A DNA stretch of 64,000 bases, taken from contig JAZLAW010000016.1 of the NCBI GenBank assembly GCA_045613385.1, forward strand, positions 59,858-123,857. The letters are read 5' to 3'. Each line of letters opens with the position of its first letter. Position 1 is the stretch's first letter. Under the pieces are notes generated by a model that did no database searches, was not told where the DNA came from, and saw only the letters and a list, made by a program, of their open reading frames with translations. Made by a program: the position numbers and the translations under genes. Positions 61,055 through 64,000 of this stretch are shown here, piece after piece. The DNA is from SIG565 sp045613385. Lineage in GTDB: Bacteria; Bacillota; Clostridia; Oscillospirales; Acutalibacteraceae.

Positions 61055-61183
61055 TTAACCCTTAACGCCTTTTCTACCGTGGCAATTCTGATACTTGTTC
61101 AAGCAGTAGCAGCTGCAGGTTGCTTTCTTGGAACCGAAAGCCTCAACGGTCTTCTGAATATTCTTCTTAGCAAGCTTCTTCAT
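61055..61183 (-). CDS. Cys-rich RiPP precursor peptide (CLI_3235-type)
   Basis: 42 residues with an AAGGAGGATATTGTA ribosome site. It starts MKKLAKKNIQKTVEAFG and contains a C-terminal core with four cysteines, 'CSCYCLNKYQNC', then a basic tail 'HGRKGVKG'. The lysine-rich, helical front fits a leader peptide; the four Cys fit the Cys-rich peptide family modified by CcpM-type radical SAM enzymes. It lies between the TIGR04066-type gene and a terminator hairpin, the expected place for a highly expressed precursor. The mature structure is unknown. Confidence 0.85.
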   Translation of the reverse strand: MKKLAKKNIQKTVEAFGSKKATCSCYCLNKYQNCHGRKGVKG

Positions 61184-61232
61184 TACAATATCCTCCTTTC
61201 TCAATTATTTATGCAATGAGCAAATGTGGGCA

Positions 61233-62318
61233 CTAAAACTGTGCGGTGTTTTGTGACAGACGATCAATGCAATCGTCTGCAATTTTTTCGCCTAAATTCT
61301 TTTCGTGCTTTCTGCAATATAAAATATTAGCTTCTCCTGTCAATAGTTCTTCGACACAAGAATCGACAGCTTCATTGGAAACTGTTTTATATGTCATTTC
61401 ACTATTTTGCAATGACAGCGAATAGTCGATTGTTTGCTCCGAAACAACCACAGCATCTATTGAAAATCCATATCTGTTTTTAAAGCATTCACTAATTTTT
61501 TCGTAAATCTCACTATCGTAGATTTCAACACCCGAAATAATGATGCTGTAATCCACATCTACTGCCTGTGACACAAGATATGGTTTTACGCCAAAGCCAA
61601 ACGGTAAATTGTTGTAAACCCTAAACATTCCTTCTTGCGGTAACTGCAATAGGATAATATCGGATTGATGTTTCATTTGAAGGTAATTTATGTATACGTT
61701 TAAATCATAAATAAACTGACTAGGATCGTTTTCGACACCTTTTAATTGATACGGCAACAATCTCTCAAATCCACACAACTCTAAATTGACATCGCTAACA
61801 ATAGAAGTTACATTATATCCTTTGCGGGTTAAAGAGTTTGTTAAATCAAGTGTCAGCGCCGAAGTGCTTATACCTTCGGAAATTGCACCAATTGCAATAA
61901 CCACACATTCCTGTGTTAAAAAGTATCCTGTTCTTTCTTCGATTTTCTTTTTGGTCTCAACATTTTCCTTTGGAATGTAATTGAACAATACGCCTTCTCT
62001 AGTAGCTTCACCTTCAAGCTGTAAAAAATCAAATTCTTTAAGCTGCATACAGCAAATAATGTCTTTATGTTGTTTTATTGCTTTTTTTATTTTTTGTATT
62101 GTCAATTTATATTGGTTGTTTTGTAGAATTACTAATCCGTCAATTCCTTTAAGCGCTTCATCAAAATCATTAAAACTGTTAATACGCAAGCGACTGTCCG
62201 TATGAACATTCCAAGATTTTGGATATATTACAGTATTGATAGGTAATTTTTTGTTTTTAATTAGATACTCAACTAATGAAAAATCATTATCTGAGTAAGG
62301 ATATATACCATATTCCAT
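61233..62318 (-). CDS. Peptide maturation system protein (TIGR04066-type)
   Basis: 361 residues. It shares a 1-base TAATG junction with the radical SAM gene. An N-terminal alpha/beta part ('FDEALKGIDGLVILQNNQYKLTIQKIKKAI') is followed by a P-loop-like or Rossmann region 'CVVIAIGAISEGISTSALTLDLTNSLTRKGYNV', and later 'YSIIISGVEIYDSEIYEKISE'. No Walker B is obvious. It matches the pattern and position of the TIGR04066 clostridial peptide maturation proteins. Biochemical role not known. Confidence 0.75.
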   Translation of the reverse strand: MEYGIYPYSDNDFSLVEYLIKNKKLPINTVIYPKSWNVHTDSRLRINSFNDFDEALKGIDGLVILQNNQYKLTIQKIKKAIKQHKDIICCMQLKEFDFLQLEGEATREGVLFNYIPKENVETKKKIEERTGYFLTQECVVIAIGAISEGISTSALTLDLTNSLTRKGYNVTSIVSDVNLELCGFERLLPYQLKGVENDPSQFIYDLNVYINYLQMKHQSDIILLQLPQEGMFRVYNNLPFGFGVKPYLVSQAVDVDYSIIISGVEIYDSEIYEKISECFKNRYGFSIDAVVVSEQTIDYSLSLQNSEMTYKTVSNEAVDSCVEELLTGEANILYCRKHEKNLGEKIADDCIDRLSQNTAQF

Positions 62319-63727
62319 TAATTGGCCTCCTCAGATTTGTAAGCAACGCAGCTTTCTTTTAGTAAAGCACAACACCGTAAATAATAATGAAATGAAGCTA
62401 TAACATCATCACATAACTTGACTTTCTTTTTAGCAGAAAGCTCGTCGCCATCCGCCACATACTTTTGACATAAATCGCAGTTTGCTTGCGCCCAACAATT
62501 AATACATTTCTCTGGAGTTAATTGTGCTATGTTTATATGTGCTTTTACCTTTTCCGTATCAATACCCGTTTTCAAAGAGCCAATTTTCATTGCTTCCGAC
62601 ATCTCATTAACCTTTTCACAGGGATAAAAATCGCCGGATACATTTACAAATAATTTTCTGTAACCAGATACACAAGGTCCACTCGGAGCTCCCACACTAG
62701 GCAAAGATGCATTTGTCGTTTTCAAATCTCTATATAGTTCTTTAATCCGGTTGAACGTTGGAAGCGTTAATCTAGATACTTCTAACCCTTTAACAATTTG
62801 CAGATGGTCCAATAAATGAATTGCCATTAAATATTCAAATTTCTCATTATATGGATCATAGTTATCAAATTTGTTTTCAAGATCATCGTTTTCAACGACA
62901 TTACTACCAAGGTAGATTTGAGTATTTAAGCAGTTATTAGCCCAGTTGTTTATAACATCCAAATCATCTTCTGGGTTAATAACCATATTAACCATGATTT
63001 TTACCAGCTCATCTTGTGGATATGCAGCAACAAAGTCATTGAGTTCGCAAATTACACGATCGTACGTACCTGTGCCGTCAATCCTCTTTCTGTTTTTATC
63101 GTGAATCTCTTTCGGGCCATCCATACTAAATGTAATAGAAAAACCATTTTCTATTAAAAACTCTTTGATTTCATCGGTAAGAAGAGTGGCGTTTGTGGTC
63201 ATTGAAAAAGAAATTTCTTTACCGTCAAATATATCTTGAATATAAGAAACGCATTGTTTTATAAGTGGAAAGGCAATTAACGGTTCACCGCCATAAAAAG
63301 CAAAGCTCACAGAATCGCTTAAAGTAGAATGGTCATATAAGAAATCAATTGCTGCCTTGGCGGTCGCAAAATCCATTTGTTTTGAAGTGTGTTTCCTATG
63401 ACGGTTGCTATCTGTACTGCTTGCATAGGGACAATATACACAGCAAAGATTGCAAGCTTGCGTAACTTGCAGAATTAGCTCGGACAAACAATTATTTATC
63501 AGATGCTCGACATTATCGGTTTCAGTATGTTTCAGTTTTTGAATGTGGTTATCAGACAAAAACCCGTTGCTCTTCAATGTGCTAACTTCTTCAACACAAT
63601 CGTCTAAACAGCCCTCACCATTAAGGTATTCCCAACATTCCTTTGAGACATTTACTAAAGTATTGCGATTTACATCAAAGAAATAATAACAACGGGGAGT
63701 TTTGAATAATTTTATAAACGGTTTCAT
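62318..63727 (-). CDS. ccpM: Radical SAM maturase CcpM-type for Cys-rich peptide
   Basis: 469 residues from the ATG at 63727 (AGGGG upstream; open frame to 63742). The radical SAM cluster site is C92-x3-C96-x2-C99 in 'ACNLCCVYCPYA', with 'FAFYGGEPLIAF' (GGEP, SAM binding) and 'FSMDGPKEIHDKNR'. The C-terminal SPASM-like region has many cysteines ('CINCWAQANCDLC', 'CCALLKESC') for auxiliary clusters. An N-terminal segment (about 1-85) may be a RiPP recognition element. It is predicted to form thioether or other Cys-based links in the precursor encoded downstream. Confidence 0.92.
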   Translation of the reverse strand: MKPFIKLFKTPRCYYFFDVNRNTLVNVSKECWEYLNGEGCLDDCVEEVSTLKSNGFLSDNHIQKLKHTETDNVEHLINNCLSELILQVTQACNLCCVYCPYASSTDSNRHRKHTSKQMDFATAKAAIDFLYDHSTLSDSVSFAFYGGEPLIAFPLIKQCVSYIQDIFDGKEISFSMTTNATLLTDEIKEFLIENGFSITFSMDGPKEIHDKNRKRIDGTGTYDRVICELNDFVAAYPQDELVKIMVNMVINPEDDLDVINNWANNCLNTQIYLGSNVVENDDLENKFDNYDPYNEKFEYLMAIHLLDHLQIVKGLEVSRLTLPTFNRIKELYRDLKTTNASLPSVGAPSGPCVSGYRKLFVNVSGDFYPCEKVNEMSEAMKIGSLKTGIDTEKVKAHINIAQLTPEKCINCWAQANCDLCQKYVADGDELSAKKKVKLCDDVIASFHYYLRCCALLKESCVAYKSEEAN

Positions 63728-63766
63728 ATACACACCCCTCATAACTTTAGCCGAACTTTGAATAGT

Positions 63767-63786
63767 AACATAATCTGTATTATGTT
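63767..63786. promoter_or_regulatory. Operator-like palindrome upstream of the RiPP operon
   Basis: Two perfect 8-base arms (AACATAAT and ATTATGTT) flank a 4-base centre, 40 bases before the ccpM start; with one mismatch the arms extend to 10 bases. This is the likely promoter region of the operon, so a dimeric regulator site is plausible. No regulator gene is inside the window. Confidence 0.55.
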
Positions 63787-63852
63787 GCAGAGTAAAGCAA
63801 AAAAATAAACGCCCACAGGAATACTGTGAACGCTATAACTCAAAATGGGTGC

Positions 63853-63893
63853 AAAAAGCCAAGCCTTTTCAGTTTTAGGTTTTGAAAAGGCTT
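63853..63893 (-). terminator. Intrinsic terminator upstream of the RiPP operon
   Basis: AAGCCTTTTCA and its complement around a 9-base loop; on the minus strand it is followed by GGCTTTTT. It probably ends a minus-strand gene beyond the window. Confidence 0.6.
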
Positions 63894-63954
63894 ATTTGTG
63901 CTGCATTAAATTCGACAATTCTATTACAAATCATACTTTTCTACCCAAAACATC

Positions 63955-63983
63955 TTGTATATTTTCAAAAGTTGTGATATAAT
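63955..63983 (+). promoter_or_regulatory. Plus-strand promoter at the window edge
   Basis: TTGTAT (63955-63960) and TATAAT (63978-63983) with 17-base spacing, facing out of the window. Confidence 0.6.
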
Positions 63984-64000
63984 ATTATACAATGTTAGTC

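Overview
The window looks like a chromosome segment of an uncultured gut- or rumen-type anaerobic Clostridia member (Oscillospirales-like). This is inferred from the low G+C, sigma-A promoters of TTGACA-17-TATAAT type, strong AGGAGG ribosome sites, two T-box leaders, ferredoxin-dependent 2-oxoacid metabolism, FeoAB, BioY/BirA and a clostridial Cys-rich RiPP locus. No rRNA, tRNA, CRISPR array or phage module was seen.

Layout. 1-4.4 kb: the 5' part of an AraC-type regulator, divergent from a GPH sugar symporter and a GH2 beta-galactosidase-like enzyme. 4.4-16.4 kb: core genes (M23 peptidase with G5 domain, tsf-rpsB, guaB, AEC transporter, YfcE phosphodiesterase, glyA, pyk, rsmD-coaD and a coiled-coil protein). 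16.4-22.9 kb: a minus-strand run headed by three paralogous beta-helix lipoproteins, followed by a macro-domain-like protein, a low-molecular-weight tyrosine phosphatase and a DUF5662 protein. 23-27 kb: birA-bioY and feoA-feoB. 27-41.2 kb: two consecutive minus-strand T-box operons. 41.2-45.3 kb: SPFH protein, malic enzyme, malate/lactate dehydrogenase family enzyme and GlpP. 45.4-49 kb: a four-gene cassette (ADP-ribosylglycohydrolase, phosphoesterase, Clp-N-like protein, HAD RNA-repair-like phosphatase). 49-53 kb: an SGNH lipoprotein and an ECF sigma/anti-sigma operon. 53-57 kb: accessory DNA with a candidate small RNA, a hairpin-repeat array, a deoxyribosyltransferase/TIR-like protein and transposon-derived small genes. 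57.2-63.8 kb: a complete RiPP cluster.

How the genes fit together. The upstream T-box operon (41.2 to 34.2 kb) encodes an HTH-cupin-acyl-CoA ligase fusion, a P-loop ATPase, a four-subunit VOR-type 2-oxoacid:ferredoxin oxidoreductase and a branched-chain aminotransferase. A T-box switches on when a tRNA is uncharged, so this set is better read as synthesis of a branched-chain amino acid (valine by my tentative specifier reading) from a scavenged branched-chain acid by reductive carboxylation than as amino acid breakdown. The next T-box operon (34.2 to 27 kb; tentative leucine specifier) starts with a LeuA homologue that has lost its catalytic and metal-binding residues but kept the leucine-regulatory domain. 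It continues with a TIM-barrel/acyl-CoA ligase fusion, an amidohydrolase, MetY and an acetyl-type MetA.

The most complete specialised system is the CcpM-type RiPP locus: radical SAM maturase, TIGR04066-type protein, a 42-residue Cys-rich precursor gene at 61055-61183, a serine-less ACP-like protein, an ABC exporter without a C39 domain, a subtilisin-like protease and an unknown protein. A terminator hairpin directly follows the precursor gene. Family names come from recognising sequence patterns by eye; no database search was run.
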